The notes under the pieces are model-generated. The model searched no databases. It was not told where the DNA came from and saw only the letters and a list, made by a program, of their open reading frames with translations. A stretch of 64,000 nt of DNA from Siniperca chuatsi (lineage: Eukaryota; Chordata; Actinopteri; Centrarchiformes; Sinipercidae), in the NCBI RefSeq assembly GCF_020085105.1, contig NC_058059.1, positions 17,983,042 to 18,047,041 of the forward strand, in the 5' to 3' direction. Within the stretch, counting starts at the first letter, position 1. Each line of letters begins with the position of its first letter. The position numbers and the translations under genes are program-made. Below are positions 12,482-25,683 of this stretch, piece after piece.

Positions 12482-15400
12482 CTAAAAGGTGATTTTTTTC
12501 ATGACTTTAATAATGGAGCTTATTAATAGACATGAGACATGAATTGTCATATGATGATGTAAACATTAGATTATTTATAACACAAATCAGCTAGAGTAAG
12601 TTCTGCAAAGTTGAATTGCCTTCAAAATACATTATTTTTTTCAGGATGTTTTTTGGAAGCTTTGACTATTTACAGCCACACCAGGTATAAACATACAGTA
12701 TCTGCAAATCAAACTGGTTTTCTTTGACTCAAGGTGGTGATTTCATGGCAAATGGTGAAATTCAATGACTTGTTGCTGTTTAACTTGCTGTTAGTTATCC
12801 TGGTCCAGCTCTCTACAGTGCAAAGCATGTTTAAATTCACTTCACAGTGGCTTTCACTAGTTAACTCTTGACACCAGTCTCCCATTGTGACATACTAAAA
12901 GTATTAAGACCTATCAGTCTGTGAGGAACACGAAACCAGATCATGACACTAATGTTGGGTTTTTATCTGTTTATTGTCTTTACAGGCTGAGTCAACAAAA
13001 TCCTGTGTAAGAGGAAGAAGCTGCCTGGATTTCTGTGAAAGTCCCAACAATAATAAAACAAAATAACAGTCACACAAAAACTGAAATTTTGGAGAGAGAC
13101 ACAGACAGAAAGGAATACGACACTATATAGTATATATATAAGTTTTCCTGGGACAGTGATTTTTTTCTGCCTCTGCAGTAAAACCTCTGTTAATAGCCTT
13201 GAACTGTCTGGTAAGAACACATTTGGAACAGCTTGTACTGCTTTCAGGTAACACGCTGGTAAAAGTTTCATCCCTGTTTCCTTTTCCCTGGGTCCAGTTT
13301 GTTTCCCAACCTGACTGAACTGAAAGGGGGGAACAAACTGGCGACACCAGGGGAAACAGAAAGACTCCTGCTCTTTCCTCAATGCTGCGCTGGCAGTCAG
13401 ACTCAAAGCTTTACCCAACCAGGACCAAAGCAACCACAACCTTTCTTGCATTTTGTGAATTTTACCACCAGGAAGGCAGTTATAGGCTTTGCCAAAAACT
13501 CTGAACTTTTCCAAGCTCTTAAAAGATGAAGAGCAAGAAGAGAGAGTCATATTTACAGTGAGACTGGGTGTTATCGTCCATGACTCTGACTGCTGCTGGC
13601 CCAACTGTACATACACCAAACTGTGGATGAGGACGGACTTCACATTAAGATTGTTGCTGTTATTATTGTTGTTGCCATGGTATCACCAAATGGGGACCCT
13701 AAAGAGACACGGACTTACAAACCTTTATTTATTGGCAACATTTGATCCCAAAGGGATTCTCCTCATCATGTCCAGTTGTGTTTATTGACCAAAACAAACC
13801 TCCCTGTGAATACAAATGATCAACATGGTCAGGGTCAGTCATCACTGAAGAGGTCAGATGTTGGTGGTGACTTGATGCATCCAAGTTTGGTCTGTTAGAT
13901 GTTCCTAACTTGAATATGCCAGATGAAGAACAAAATAAAGGGGGGAAATGAATGAGGTATTGGTGGTTTGGGGTTTTAAACCTAATCATGCAATTAGAGC
14001 AGTATTAATACAGGGCGGTATCACGAAATGGGTTCACACTTTATGCAAACTGTACACTGGCAGAACAGCTTGTACCTGTAATATCTGGGAGTGGTTTCTG
14101 AATGTACAAACAACCACAGTATAATGTTCAGTGCAGATGTTGCTGCAACTGATTAAATCTTTTTTCTCACCTTTTATTTATAGAGGAAAAGTTACCTGAA
14201 AACAACATCCCGTGTCACATCTACGGCATATAGTTAAGATAACAGTCTGCTGTTCATTTCTGAGCATATCGAACAGCTGGAGCATCCTTTGCCGAACGGC
14301 ACCCAGAAGGTACTTTTTACCCTCCACCTAAATTTTCTAGCCATCAACCTACAGGCTTCGCTTCCACCCAGAGGTGAAGTTAATATTACCACCATCAGCT
14401 AAATGCGTTTGGGGTGTCATCAGATGGAGAATGGACATTTAAAGGCCAATTCTGTCTACTTGTTTGCTCTCCAAATGAGGAGCAAAAGATTGAGGTTTGC
14501 CAGTGTTGTATAGCTACCTGTAAATGATTTCACCTGACTGTATAAAATGTCATACGTGAGAATATTGAACCTCACAGTCAGTCTATCTATATGTGTTTGT
14601 TTGTTTATTTATTTATTTGCGTATCAGGGTCTAAGACCCTGATTGTGAAAGTATTATTTGTCATAATGTTAAAAGAAAAAGAATGAGACATGATGATGAC
14701 GAATAAAAGAGAACTCAGAATAAAAATGGAGAACTCACCCACCTTGTTTATAGAATGAAATGAATGAATGGATAAAGTTGTCATTTACTGAGAGAAATGT
14801 TATCATTATAAACTGTTAATGCAGATGTATTTAAATATGTTCTTGTAGTTTCTCTACTATTTATGTGTACATTAAAAGTCTATACAATAACCAGAATGTG
14901 GTTTGATGATTCGGCCTTTTTGCTGTTTATGGAAATGAAATCATTTTAGCCAATGCTAATGTTTTTATTTAAATCCCAAATTTTAATTTTATGACTTAGT
15001 TTTGATCATTTGATGCTCTTGAAACCAAAAGAGGGTTGTTTTCAGCTCTCCTATTTGTGATAAATATAAAAACTGAGATGCAAAAATGCTGCTCACTTTG
15101 TAAATTTGAGCATTTTAAAGACTTTAAGTCACAACTCAAATCTTTCATTCTCAGTCTCTCAGGTGAAACATGTACCTAAAGCCTGCAACTGATGGTGAAC
15201 AAGCAACTTTTACAACCAACAGTTAGTTGAGTAGGTTACATGCCTTGGCTGCTTCTGAAGGCAAGAGCGTTGAATAAATGTCACAGCACATAAATACTGG
15301 TAATTAGTGATTTCATGTTGCATCTTAACAGGATAAAAACAGATAGCAAAAGTGAAACAGCTGTGATAGGAGAGCTCAACAAATCATAGGCAAAATACAT

Positions 15401-15840
15401 GAATTGGTCAAATAAAAATGCCCATAGAGTAGATGAAGGCAAATAAGAGACATCACAAACAGCAGCAGGGGTCACTTGGCAATGATAAGTTAATAAGAAA
15501 AATGAAAAAATGAAAATATTGTGAAAACAGATATTTAGACACAACCACAGCATAATTATTTTGTCAATGTGGCTTTATTAGTCAGTGTTCACAAGAAGAA
15601 AAAAAGGGAAAATGTATTTCATGAATTGAAATGAATTTGTGATCTCTGATTTGGTTTTTCTATATGTTTTTCTTTTTTTCTCTTTTCATGGAAGATGATT
15701 GAGAAGGGAGGAGGTGACACATAATGTGTACATGTGACCTGATTCCCCCATAAATAAAACTTTTCAAAAAGAAATAAATGTAAAATAAGGTTCCCTTGTT
15801 TGGCTTAGCTTGAGACTGAGAGCGGGTTGAAGTGAACGTA
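12482..15840 (+). other. SKOR2 3' UTR and SKOR2-IER3IP1 spacer
   Basis: No gene is supported here. Candidate SKOR2 poly(A) signals on the + strand are AATAAA at 13934-13939 and ATTAAA at 14871-14876, giving a 3' UTR of 1.4-2.4 kb. An antisense open frame at 12963-13643 has no recognisable domain and looks like chance. Confidence 0.4.
14871..14876 (+). terminator. skor2: Candidate SKOR2 poly(A) signal
   Basis: ATTAAA is followed within 40 bases by a TG-rich stretch (gaatgtggtttgatg). An alternative AATAAA lies at 13934. Chosen by position only. Confidence 0.3.
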
Positions 15841-15915
15841 GGGACGGCCTTTACTTCTGCTGCACGACCTCCGCTGCCTGTTTACGGCAGCTGCATCTCT
15901 GGGAGTGGTGGACGA

Positions 15916-15938
15916 AGAAGAAGAAGAAGAAGAAGAAG
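15916..15938. repeat. (AAG)n microsatellite just upstream of IER3IP1 start
   Basis: About seven GAA/AAG repeats end nine bases before the IER3IP1 ATG. They lie in the 5' UTR and are in frame with it, which would encode Glu if translated. Confidence 0.9.
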
Positions 15939-15946
15939 TTGCCAGC

Positions 15947-16995
15947 ATGGCGTTTACACTGTACTCTCTCATTCAGACCGCTATTCTGTGCACTAATGCC
16001 ATCGCTGTGTTGCACGAGGAGAGGTTTCTCAGCAAAAGTAAGTATTCTGCCATATTTAATAAAACGTACATCATACATTTGATTGAAATAACGGTGTATA
16101 ACGTTACTAAACACTAAGCTAGCTAGGTGTGGAACATTACTACACTTAGGGGTTAAAAAATAAATACAAACACATTTACTGTCATGTTTTCTTTTCTCCT
16201 CAAACAAATCATCTCCTGTCTACTTTCTTCTTTCTACATTTTTGTCCTATAACGTATATTTTCCGCCTCCTTCTCCTCCCTGTTGATCTCATTCTCTCTT
16301 GTCTCCAGTCGGCTGGGGTGTTGACCAGGGAGTTGGAGGTTTTGGGGATGATCCAGGAGTCAAAGCGCAGGTCCTCAATCTCATCCGCTCAGTGCGGACT
16401 GTCATGAGAGGTTGGAAAGCTAGTTTCCTTATGTCCCTAGAAAAAAATTGATTCAATCGTATAAGATCACAGGAAATGCTGAGTGAATAGTAGGGCTGAG
16501 TATCCTTTGAAAGTTTCAGACGCTGATGCCACTGAATACCTGAGGTTTTGGTACATATACCAGAACTGCTTTTTTTGATGCCTCACTGTGGGTAAAAAAA
16601 GTTTTTCTTTGAACCCCATTTATCTATGTAAGAAAAACAAACCAAACTTCTCACATGCATCAGTGTTTAATTTTGTCTTAACGCAAAGCAGCCACGCTAG
16701 AACGTTTTCAGAAATAAAATACAGTATAAAATCAGCAAAATGATTGTTTAAATCAAGAAATATCTAATCATAGAATACATAAACTTACCAAACTTTCAGT
16801 ACTTGACAGTTTTCAATTCTCTGTGCCACAGAAAAAGTACCAAGAAGTTTTGAAGTTTGATACTAAGACGTAATATTTAGAGGCTGAGGATTTTTCAATT
16901 TGTTTACTTTTTGTTTTGTTCCTTTTGGTGTTTTCACAGTGCCTTTAATAATAGTGAATTCGGCCTGCATCGTCCTGTTGTTACTGTTTGGTTGA
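15947..16995 (+). CDS. ier3ip1: Immediate early response 3-interacting protein 1
   Basis: Three coding exons, 15947-16037, 16309-16410 and 16940-16995 (stop TGA), give 82 residues, the usual family length. The protein starts MAFTLYSLIQTAILC, has HEERFL before the first junction, a central GWGVDQGVGGFGDDPGVK loop and a C-terminal hydrophobic segment ending VLLLLFG. The two ends are likely membrane segments. Known homologues are small ER/Golgi membrane proteins needed for secretory transport and ER homeostasis; human loss causes microcephaly with neonatal diabetes. Gene order next to SKOR2 and HDHD2 matches human 18q21. The ATG was chosen because it matches the family start. The frame stays open upstream back to a TAG at 15839-15841 but has no other ATG. 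Confidence 0.97.
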
Positions 16996-18190
16996 CAGCG
17001 GTACACCGAGCGGCAAAATGAAGCCAGAGGACCAGACATGTGCCAAGGAACAACCACACACACACACACACACAGAAATATCTGTCATTCAGAGACTTCT
17101 GCCATTGCCAGTCATCAGCAGGGTGGAAACGTTTTCCCATGGCGCTGCAGAGAGTGTGTTTGTCCTAGATATGTTATTCAGGACACATGGAGAGGAATCT
17201 GTTTCAATGATTTAATGATGTGTGTCATATGTTTTGTCAAGTTGTAACAAATGAGAAATGTGTGTCAGCAGTAAGGCTGGACAATATGTAAATATTTATG
17301 TGTTATTACATTTCTATCCAGGGCTATAGCTATCTCTTTTTTTTTTAAATTGTTTTATTTGGAGTTTCAGAAACCTGATGAAAGTTACACAGGGTGCCTC
17401 CAATTTGTATTTTAGACTTCAGTATCATTGTGTATTGTTTTGGCCTAAACTGTAAAAGTATTTAATATTTTACCACCAGACTGGAGGATACAACATTGTG
17501 ACCACTGGGTAGGGTTTAACAAACTATTAAATTAATAAAATGTTCCAGTTTGACTTCTCATAACAATGCAGTTTAATGTGATGGACAGCATCTAGTCCTC
17601 TGTACCAAAGCAGATAGCAGAATATACATCTTTTTAACATGTTGTCCAGCCTGGTCCCAACTTTTCCAGATGAAAAGTTTTGCTCAGCAGTGAAGTGCCC
17701 GGAAATTCTGAACTTTAATCCTTGATAGTTGGACATTATTTTAAGGAGATTGCACCTGACAGACTGAGGGATTCAGGGTTTCTCTGAACTTTGTCAAAGA
17801 GACTGTTACTGTAAAGTTGTTCCCTCCCTTTGTGCCTAAAGGACTTGGTGAAGACATTTTGGTGGATAAGAGGCATTATTGACTGATATCTGATCAGTTG
17901 CAGTGATGGAAATCCAAAACCTACTTGGTGTCTCACAAGGACAATTTACAAAACGTGCACATGATTATCATCCTCAGTTATCTCTTCCTATTGATGTGTA
18001 AAAGTGTTCTGTGATTTATCCATCTGTAAGAATTTGGTTAAATGTGTATAATCCAAATTGTAAGCAATATTGCCAAACACAACTAAAAACAAATGTAACT
18101 TTGTACTGTTTACACATCAATACCCTCCCAATGCCACAAACATCATTGGGATGGTATGGTGTTTTGTCTTGAAATAAATGTATTAGTCAT
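16996..18190 (+). other. ier3ip1: IER3IP1 3' UTR region
   Basis: Non-coding sequence after the stop, with a (CA)n run at 17056-17073. AATAAA signals at 17534-17539 and 18173-18178 on the + strand are plausible polyadenylation sites, giving a 3' UTR of about 0.55 or 1.2 kb. The second lies just before a T-rich stretch. Confidence 0.45.
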
Positions 18191-18539
18191 TTTAATGAAA
18201 TTCTTTTTTTTTTGTCTTCTCTTTTTCTCTTTCTGCTGTTTTCCATTTTAAATTAGCCTCAAAAACTACTTTGTCTGACAAACAAGTAACGAAGATGAAT
18301 GCTTGGTTTCAAGTCAGTGAGCATCCAGCCTGCTGAGTGAGATGCTGAGTCCCTGTCACCTCTGAGCTGCAGGTAGATGGGCTGTAGGTCACTATATTTA
18401 GTTTACACAACTGTACAGAGTTTTCATTTTTCACCATCTGCATTTTTCCAACTACATAAATTACAGCAATGAAGTATTACTTGGCGCAGACCTGCAATTA
18501 CTTGTTATAAAGTGTCTCAGCTTTAGTCTGGAAAAAAGT

Positions 18540-18960
18540 CAATTTTTCTAGAGTACATTTCAAACGAGCCCCTTCTTACTGCTCTCGTCTGCTCTCTAAA
18601 TATTGACATTTCTCTCGACTCCGTGTCCATCTATCCCTGCTCCACTTCATTAATAATCCCCATATGTTCTGAATTATCACCATTTCCTCCCCCCGCTAAG
18701 CTCCACAAACATTTTTATTAACACTACGGTAGTTTCGATTTTAAATACCTGGGAGGGGGGAGTGACCGGGAAAAGGGGATCTGCTGGAATTAGAAGCGTA
18801 TGTTTATCAGGGAGATTTGTACAGTAAAGCCACTTTGATCTGTGATTAGTCGCAGTTTAGCCGTGAGTTCACAGTGAAATCTGTAAGCGATCACAGGCGG
18901 CTGTACATGAATATGTGAGTATGAGTATGTCTTTGGGTGTCTGGATTCTCAACAATAAAT
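18540..18960. promoter_or_regulatory. Candidate conserved noncoding element between IER3IP1 and HDHD2
   Basis: A unique-looking block with CpGs in an otherwise AT-rich spacer. It carries motifs such as cattaataatcccc, actttgatctgtgatta and taagcgatcacagg. No coding frame or transposon signature was found. It could be a distal enhancer, perhaps for SKOR2; this rests on composition alone. Confidence 0.3.
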
Positions 18961-20989
18961 CATGAATGTGCTTCAACTCAATAATAAAAAAAAAGAAGGT
19001 ATATACAGTAGCTATTATGGAATAAATCTATAAAATACAAATTTTAAATAAGTTTAGCCTAATGGTTTAGACTCTACACCCCAAAGGTCTGTCCATCAGA
19101 GCAATATGGATAAATAAAAATAGCTGCTAGTTCAATTTTATTATTGAATTATTGATTATTGCATTTTTCAATGCATTTTAATGGTATTTACTAACACAAA
19201 AATGTGGAAAGGAGACAAAGATAAGGGCAGTTAGAGGATTTTATCCTGATGGACTTTTAACTTCAAATGAACTTAACTAACTCAGCTGGACAAATAAAAA
19301 TACAGAATGGAAAAGTTTAAGTTTGTATTTGAACGACATTAATTGATCCATCCCCCCATGTGTAACCACAAAGTCACAAAGTTTGTTACCAACAATAGCA
19401 AGGACCGATGAAAGCACCGAAAGACAGAAACACCAAAAAATACAAGAGGTTAGTAAAAGAGAAAAACAGTAATACAATCCGGAACAAAACATTACATTAA
19501 AGCAAGTTTTAATAAGAAGGGATTTAAAAGATGGTACTGATTTAGATATTTCGTCCGGACAAAGACATTTACAGTGTGAGATTAGTTGTCATGTTTTTCA
19601 CAGTTAAGAGCAATATTTGTGCGAAAACAAATACTGACAACTAAAAAAAACAACATTGGGAAACCGTGTTATTCACTGGAGGTATATGAAGAGGATTTGA
19701 TCAGTGTTGTCTGGCGTCATGCAGAGAGAAGGTTTTTATCGTTTTGATAATACCCCCCACCATATTAAATCTATCTGAATGCCCTACATGACCCACTAAT
19801 GCGATACATCTGTTGGTTGTTAGTGGAATGGGACACATATGTTTTTTTTTTTTATTATTCTAATGAGTGATTAAGTGGTTAAGGATAACCCTCTTATCTG
19901 ATTATAACATATAAATTGGAGGGAAAAAATTAATAATAGTGAGAAGAAGATAGAGAGTGATATCAAAAAGAGAGGGGTATATTAAAAAATGTTTTTCCAA
20001 AAAAGGAAAAATAAACAAAATACTTAAAATAAAACAGGATTTGAAAGAGAGTAGAATCAGTTGCGGTGTTTGAGGTGCAGGGGGCAGCACTGAACTCATC
20101 GAGAATAAAACCCACTTTAAACCAGCGAAGAAGAAAACGTCAACAGGAAGCAGGAGGAGGAGCTGCTGTTGCTAAAGGTTAGCTGTGCAGTGTGCTGACT
20201 TTCTAAACATAAGCTTTATTTAGTTGTTGTGCCATTTGTGCAAATTAAAACCGCAACATTTTGTATCAGCAGTGAAGTCGCTCAACGTGCAGAAATGAAA
20301 AGTTAACAGCTAACTGAATGCCACTTTAGCTTTTACTGTACCATTCATGCAGGTCCAACAGTGGTGTTACTATAGTGATTGTAACTGTAATTAGTTGGTA
20401 TGCCAGTAAATATCACAGTTAAGAATGTTATAGTGATACAGTAGAAGTTAAAAATGATAAAGATAAAAATGTGCACATTTCAATAACGTCGTTATGCAAT
20501 CACTACCGAGAGCCACAGGATCACCAAAATCATTCACAACACACACAATATTATAGTAATATTAAACTAGCTATATAGTCAAATTATAGGCGATACCGAA
20601 AACCATAAAAGCAAGACTACCGAGCTATAACACCACGCTGCTGAGTATCACAGAAGGAATGTAAAGCCTTTACAGAAATAGAAATAAGTAGAAATAAAGT
20701 AGTGATACTATATAGGAGGTGAAAACTTACAACACCAGTACAGTTGAGACTGTAAAAATAACACCATGATTATAATGCTGTATTGTAAGGTTAGTGATGC
20801 TGTCAAAGGTGTCAGAAATGCCAAAGTCTTATACTCTTAATTTGCCCCCTTAAATTTAATCTTAAGATCTTTAAAACAACCAACAACAACAAAAGAAACC
20901 CTTCATCTTTAGAACATAAAACATCTTCTGCATCTGCTTGTTCCAACACATCAGAAGCTATACAGTGCTTACACCGAGTTCAGTATAAC

Positions 20990-21215
20990 TTTTTCACAGC
21001 AGACATTTTGACTTGTGATAGTAGGAAAAGCACAGGTAATCAATGACAGTAACAATGGCTGCATACTATTTAGGTGTCCCAGGTCCAGGGCCAGAAGGCA
21101 TGCTGGCTAACTGTCATGGCTTACTGGGGCACTTACATGGATTGTAGCCATTGCTAATGTTATTGGTTACACCTGTGCTCATGCAGCTGTGACAATTATG
21201 TTTGTTGTGAAAAGG
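20990..21215. mobile_element. MITE-like element, copy A
   Basis: Left end ttttcacagcagacattttg and right end close to its inverse (gtttgttgtgaaaagg) form imperfect terminal inverted repeats. The body shares 'aaaagcacaggt' and 'acacctgtg' with copies at 33082-33300 and 33409-33605. It is too short to code. No convincing target-site duplication was found, so the superfamily is not assigned. Confidence 0.6.
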
Positions 21216-21480
21216 CCCATAACCTAAGATGCCTGTTTTTGTGGCTTCACCAGTACATCAAATAGAAATGAATGTATCTTTTTATATATCCCTTAAAACC
21301 TGCCAGACAATTCAATGAAACAACCTGAATAGCAGTGATTATTAATAAATAGAAAAGTAATATAAAGTACAATAAAGTCACACAGAAAAGTACTCAATAC
21401 TACAGACACACCGGGAATCAGTGTTAGTGAATTGTGAAGCTTGTTAGGTTACAGCCCCGATTTCCCTTAAACAGCCCCGC

Positions 21481-21630
21481 CACACACACACACACACACA
21501 CACACAGAGAAAAATAAGCTTATTCCCAGCTTGGCACTTTCCTGACAGCACAGTTTCCTGTTAATAGTTGAGCTAAATACAAATAATAGATACATGACCT
21601 ACAGGCTGTGTGTGTGTGTGTGTGTGTGTT
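21481..21630. repeat. Pair of CA and GT microsatellites
   Basis: (CA)n at 21481-21507 and (GT)n at 21608-21630 face each other about 100 bases apart, so they could pair as an inverted repeat. Seen directly. Confidence 0.85.
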
Positions 21631-22413
21631 TAAGCTATTTTGGGTGATTAAGAGCATTAATTGTACCCTCACATTGATAACTACATGACAGAAATCCAAG
21701 CATGTCTAAATAATAGGGGATCACACAGTCAAATAGCAATAAAATACAATCCCTAAAATCTGTATTCTAGGCAGGAAGTCATACATTCTGGGTTCAAAGC
21801 GGTCAATAATCCTCTCAGTTTGTCCAGATGCAGGTTTGAACAACGCAGTAATCTGATAAATTCTGCCACTACCGATGTGAATTATGATTATGAATGTATA
21901 ATCTCTAAAATAATAACATTATTATGAAAGAATAAGCTTTTTTAAACTGAGTAAAGCTCCATTTACACCGGACCTTGGTCATATTTAGCAGTTTAGAAGA
22001 TCATAATCAGAGACTGCACTCCAAACAGCTCTTATCCAACAGTGTGCTTGGTGGCTGCAGGTTTTGGTGAGGACTGAAACGGTTTTATGTTCATTCAAAG
22101 TAAGTGAAAGTAAAATTGCACTAACCAAATGACAAGGAGGATTTTTATTATTATTATTTTTACATGACGGAATTTCTACAAACATTATAGCAAAATCTGT
22201 GCCGGTGGACAAATCTGTTATCTCACAGTATGGATTGTCAATTGTCTGACACTGTTTTTAAGAGTGTCAGAGGAAATGTGGGTCCAAAGCAGGGCAAGCT
22301 TTGCTGACATCTGTGCCGTCATGTCCAAACGCCACTGCAACTGTACAAGCTACAAAACATTTTCCGAGCCTCGGGTCGGGCGGTCACCATGTCCTGCCCT
22401 GCAGGTCTCCAGC

Positions 22414-25400
22414 ATGGCGGGCAGACGGGCTCTGAAGGCCGTGCTCATCGACCTGAGTGGAACTCTACATATAGAAGACACAGCAGTGCCCGGGGCGCAG
22501 GACGCCCTGAACAGGTAGGAGACCCCCAAACCATGGACAGGCATAAAACGGAGGAGGGTCTGAAGGTCTCTGCATGAAATACATTGAAATGTAATTAAAC
22601 ATGTATAATAAACTACATTGTCATGTGAAGTGGGAGCTGTAGGAGTTGCAAAAGAAACTTGGAGAAAAAAATGTTGCCTCCAGTCTTTTGAAGCACACAT
22701 ATCTTCTAGGATTGCAAGATGTTTGTGTTTTGGTGCCGTCAGGTTACGGCAGGCGTCTGTAGCTGTGAAGTTTGTGACCAACACAACAAAGGAGAGTAAG
22801 AGGAACTTACTGCAACGACTGCAACGTCTCAACTTCAACCTCCAGGTAAAACATTGGAAGCCATATTTAGTTTAGTTTCAGATGCTTTTACTGTAATGTT
22901 AAAGAAATTGAAAATGAAGTACATAAGTGTTGGGTGTCAGTTGGGTGCTCTGCCTCAAACACATGAAGTCATTCTTTTGCTGTTTTTGACCTCTGGACGG
23001 CCGCCTGTTCTCCTGACTTTGTTTTTGAAAATGAACGTCACTCTGCAGGAAAAAGAGATCTTCACTTCTCTGAGTGCAGCGAGGAGTTTGTTAGAGCAGA
23101 AACAACACAGACCGCTGCTGCTGGTGGAGGACAGCGCACTGGAAGACTTCACTGGTACGGAGCTGTGTGTGTGTGTGTGTGGGACGGGGGGAGAGAGAGA
23201 GTGAGAGACCATGTTTCAACTGTTTTTATTTCGATTTTGTTTCCATTTTTATTTCTTTCAATCAAATCAAACAAGCTGCAAATGAAGAATCACTCTTTAG
23301 TTCTTGGGTTTTTGTTCATCACTCTGCATATCGCTGCTATCAGCTGAAAACCTTTAATTTCCATTCCAATCTGTCTATTTATAAGCATGGCCTTACTGAA
23401 TAATCTATATACCATTACCTGCAATTTATCAATCAACCATTTAGTGTGTAAATTGTCAAAAAGAGTGACAAGTGGCAAAATTATTAGAACCCATATAGTT
23501 CATTTGATGTGACCAACCCTTTAAAAACCTAGATGACGGAAAAATACAGAATGTTAAACTGTTGCACACAATGAACTCTGTATTGCCTACCCCCCACATC
23601 ATGAAAGCACAGAGAAGTAGCAGAACCGGAACCATCATCTTTGAAGATAAGAACCACACAAGGTCAAACTGATCTCACACTGGAATGGTTAGCTACTGTG
23701 CAACTTTGGGGTGTGACTTGTTTTTCTATGTGTATAAAAGATTACTGTTGACTGCTTTCAGACAGTCAGTTCTGTACTGTTGAAGTGCACGTATTGACTC
23801 CTTGCTGCAAGTAAAAAACCTTGAGGATAAAGATTCCAGTGACTCTGTCAGCTTTGAGTAAGATTTTTCTGACACCAGACTAATCAATTTATAATGATAT
23901 GAGACCAAGAAATACAACAACTCTTTCCATGTGTAAATCTGTAGTTGTTTATACTTACTAAGTGATTTGAATAATCATGTCAAGATTAACACTGACCGAC
24001 TAATCCTACTGTACGTCTTTCCATTTCCAGGTATTGACACGTCAGAGCCAAATGCTGTCGTCATTGGACTCGCTCCTGATCACTTCAACTACCAAACACT
24101 CAACGAGGCTTTCAGGTGTTCAACTCATTCACAGGACACATTCTTCAGTGAATCACAGAACATTTGTGTTCCAGTTATTGAGAGGTTTTCCTGACTGGTT
24201 ATGTAACAGGTTAGATGATGTAACAGTCTTGTTTTTCTAGCTGGTGTGAAAAACCAAAATCAAGTATTAGCCTTTTTTGTTTTCTCTTACTCTGCTTTTA
24301 TTTCTTTAAAAAGTGGGTCTAAATCATCTATGACCTTTTAATAATCCTGCTTTTCGACCAGTTGAAATTGCAGAATCATGGAAGAACTCACCTCCCCCTA
24401 CCAAAGTGACTAACTAAAATGCCATCTAAACTTTGAAGTTCTGTTCCTTCGTTTTCCTGATTATTATATTTGATAAACACAGTGCAGCCTGGTAATCATG
24501 TAAATTTCTCGCCAGAATGATTCTGGATGGCGCTCCTCTCATCGCGATCCATAAGGCTCGGTACTACAAGCGTAAGGATGGTTTGGCCCTCGGGCCCGGG
24601 CCCTTTGTGACGGGACTTGAGTACGCCACGGACTGTAAAGCTACTGTGGTGGGAAAACCGGAAAATACTTTTTTCACACAGGTTAGAAATGTATATTTTT
24701 ACATGTTTCCACCGTTTTACTCAAGTAAGACAAGACAAGAGGTTTTTGTATTCATCACAAACATTTTAAACACATTGTTACTTGAAATCTAATTTTTAAT
24801 GGGCTCGTATGCCTCTATAATTAATAATTAACCTCTAAATGAGGCCTCTCTTCTCATTTTCTTTTGGTTGTTTCCTTTACATAGGCTCTGTCTGATATAG
24901 GATGTAGCCCAAATGAAGCTGTCATGATAGGAGATGTAAGTATGTTGCCAATTGTGATTCATGAACAGCAAGTTAATTAAGTTAATTTTCAACATTTAGC
25001 AGAGAGACCTGTATAGACTGAGCGAGGAGTGGCTCATTTCTATACACAAGGGCACGGAGAGTGTGGGCTGTTGTTGGGAATCGAACCTGAGACCGTTCAC
25101 TCCAAATTGAATTTTCTTTTGAAATATACAATGTTCACTGACAATTGTTTTAGAACATACCTCAGTTTTCACTATTTGATAAAAAATATGAATCAGCCTG
25201 TAGAAAACGTCTTTCTGTTGGAACTTCCACCCTAAATAAAATAAAATTTGATTAGTAGAAAGTCAAAAGATGGTTTGCGGTGATTTGTGTCCCGTTGCTG
25301 TTTTCCCGCAGGATGCCAGAGATGATGTGGGCGGGGCTCAGAACGCAGGAATGTTGGGAATTCTGGTTAGAACCGGTAAGAAATTTTGTTGTTTTTTTTT

Positions 25401-25683
25401 TACTCTTCCTTATCTCTCCTTCTTCTTCTTCCACTGTAGTGTCTTCTTACTAACCTACTTATCGTGGTATTTTCCCTTGGATCTTATCTCATTAGCTACA
25501 GTACTAATCCACTTATTATGATGATTGTTGGTGTTTTTGTGGTTGATGGTATTCCACCTTCTCTCCGGTCATCTCTCAGGTAAATACAGAGAAGGAGATG
25601 AGAATAAAATCAACCCTCCTCCCCACCTGACATGTGACAGTTTCCCAGACGCTGTTGAACACATCCTGAAGAACCTGCTATAA
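22414..25683 (+). CDS. hdhd2: Haloacid dehalogenase-like hydrolase domain-containing 2
   Basis: Eight coding exons join in phase: 22414-22514, 22743-22845, 23049-23154, 24031-24115, 24516-24681, 24885-24935, 25312-25375 and 25580-25683 (stop TAA). The product is 259 residues, equal to human HDHD2. HAD motifs: nucleophile D13 in IDLSGTL (motif I), T46 in FVTNTTKES (motif II), K179 in VVGKP (motif III) and the acidic [10 protein letters not shown] at 203-212 (motif IV). The usual second Asp of motif I is Ser15, as in mammalian HDHD2 and LHPP. HARYYK-like [11 protein letters not shown] at 144-154 belongs to the cap-bearing NagD/LHPP-like branch. A phosphatase activity is expected from the family, but the substrate is unknown. 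An acceptor (ccctgcag) ending at 22404 just before the ATG suggests an upstream non-coding exon. The gene converges on KATNAL2. Confidence 0.97.
23163..23180. repeat. (TG)n run beside an HDHD2 donor
   Basis: The TG run begins eight bases after the donor of the exon ending at 23154. Seen directly. Confidence 0.8.

Larger units (their letters stand above)
18961..22400. other. IER3IP1-HDHD2 spacer, no gene seen
   Basis: AT-rich intergenic sequence. It holds the MITE-like copy at 20990-21215, a (CA)n run at 21481-21507 and a (GT)n run at 21608-21630. Short open frames lack domains or splice context. Confidence 0.45.

Noticed and set aside
12963-13643. 226-residue antisense open frame in the SKOR2 3' region
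   Set aside because: No domain, no splice partners, low-complexity composition, and overlap with the presumed 3' UTR of SKOR2 on the other strand.
25029-25110. Possible tRNA or SINE from 'gggaatcgaacctg', resembling a B box
   Set aside because: No matching A box at proper spacing and no cloverleaf could be drawn; too short to classify.
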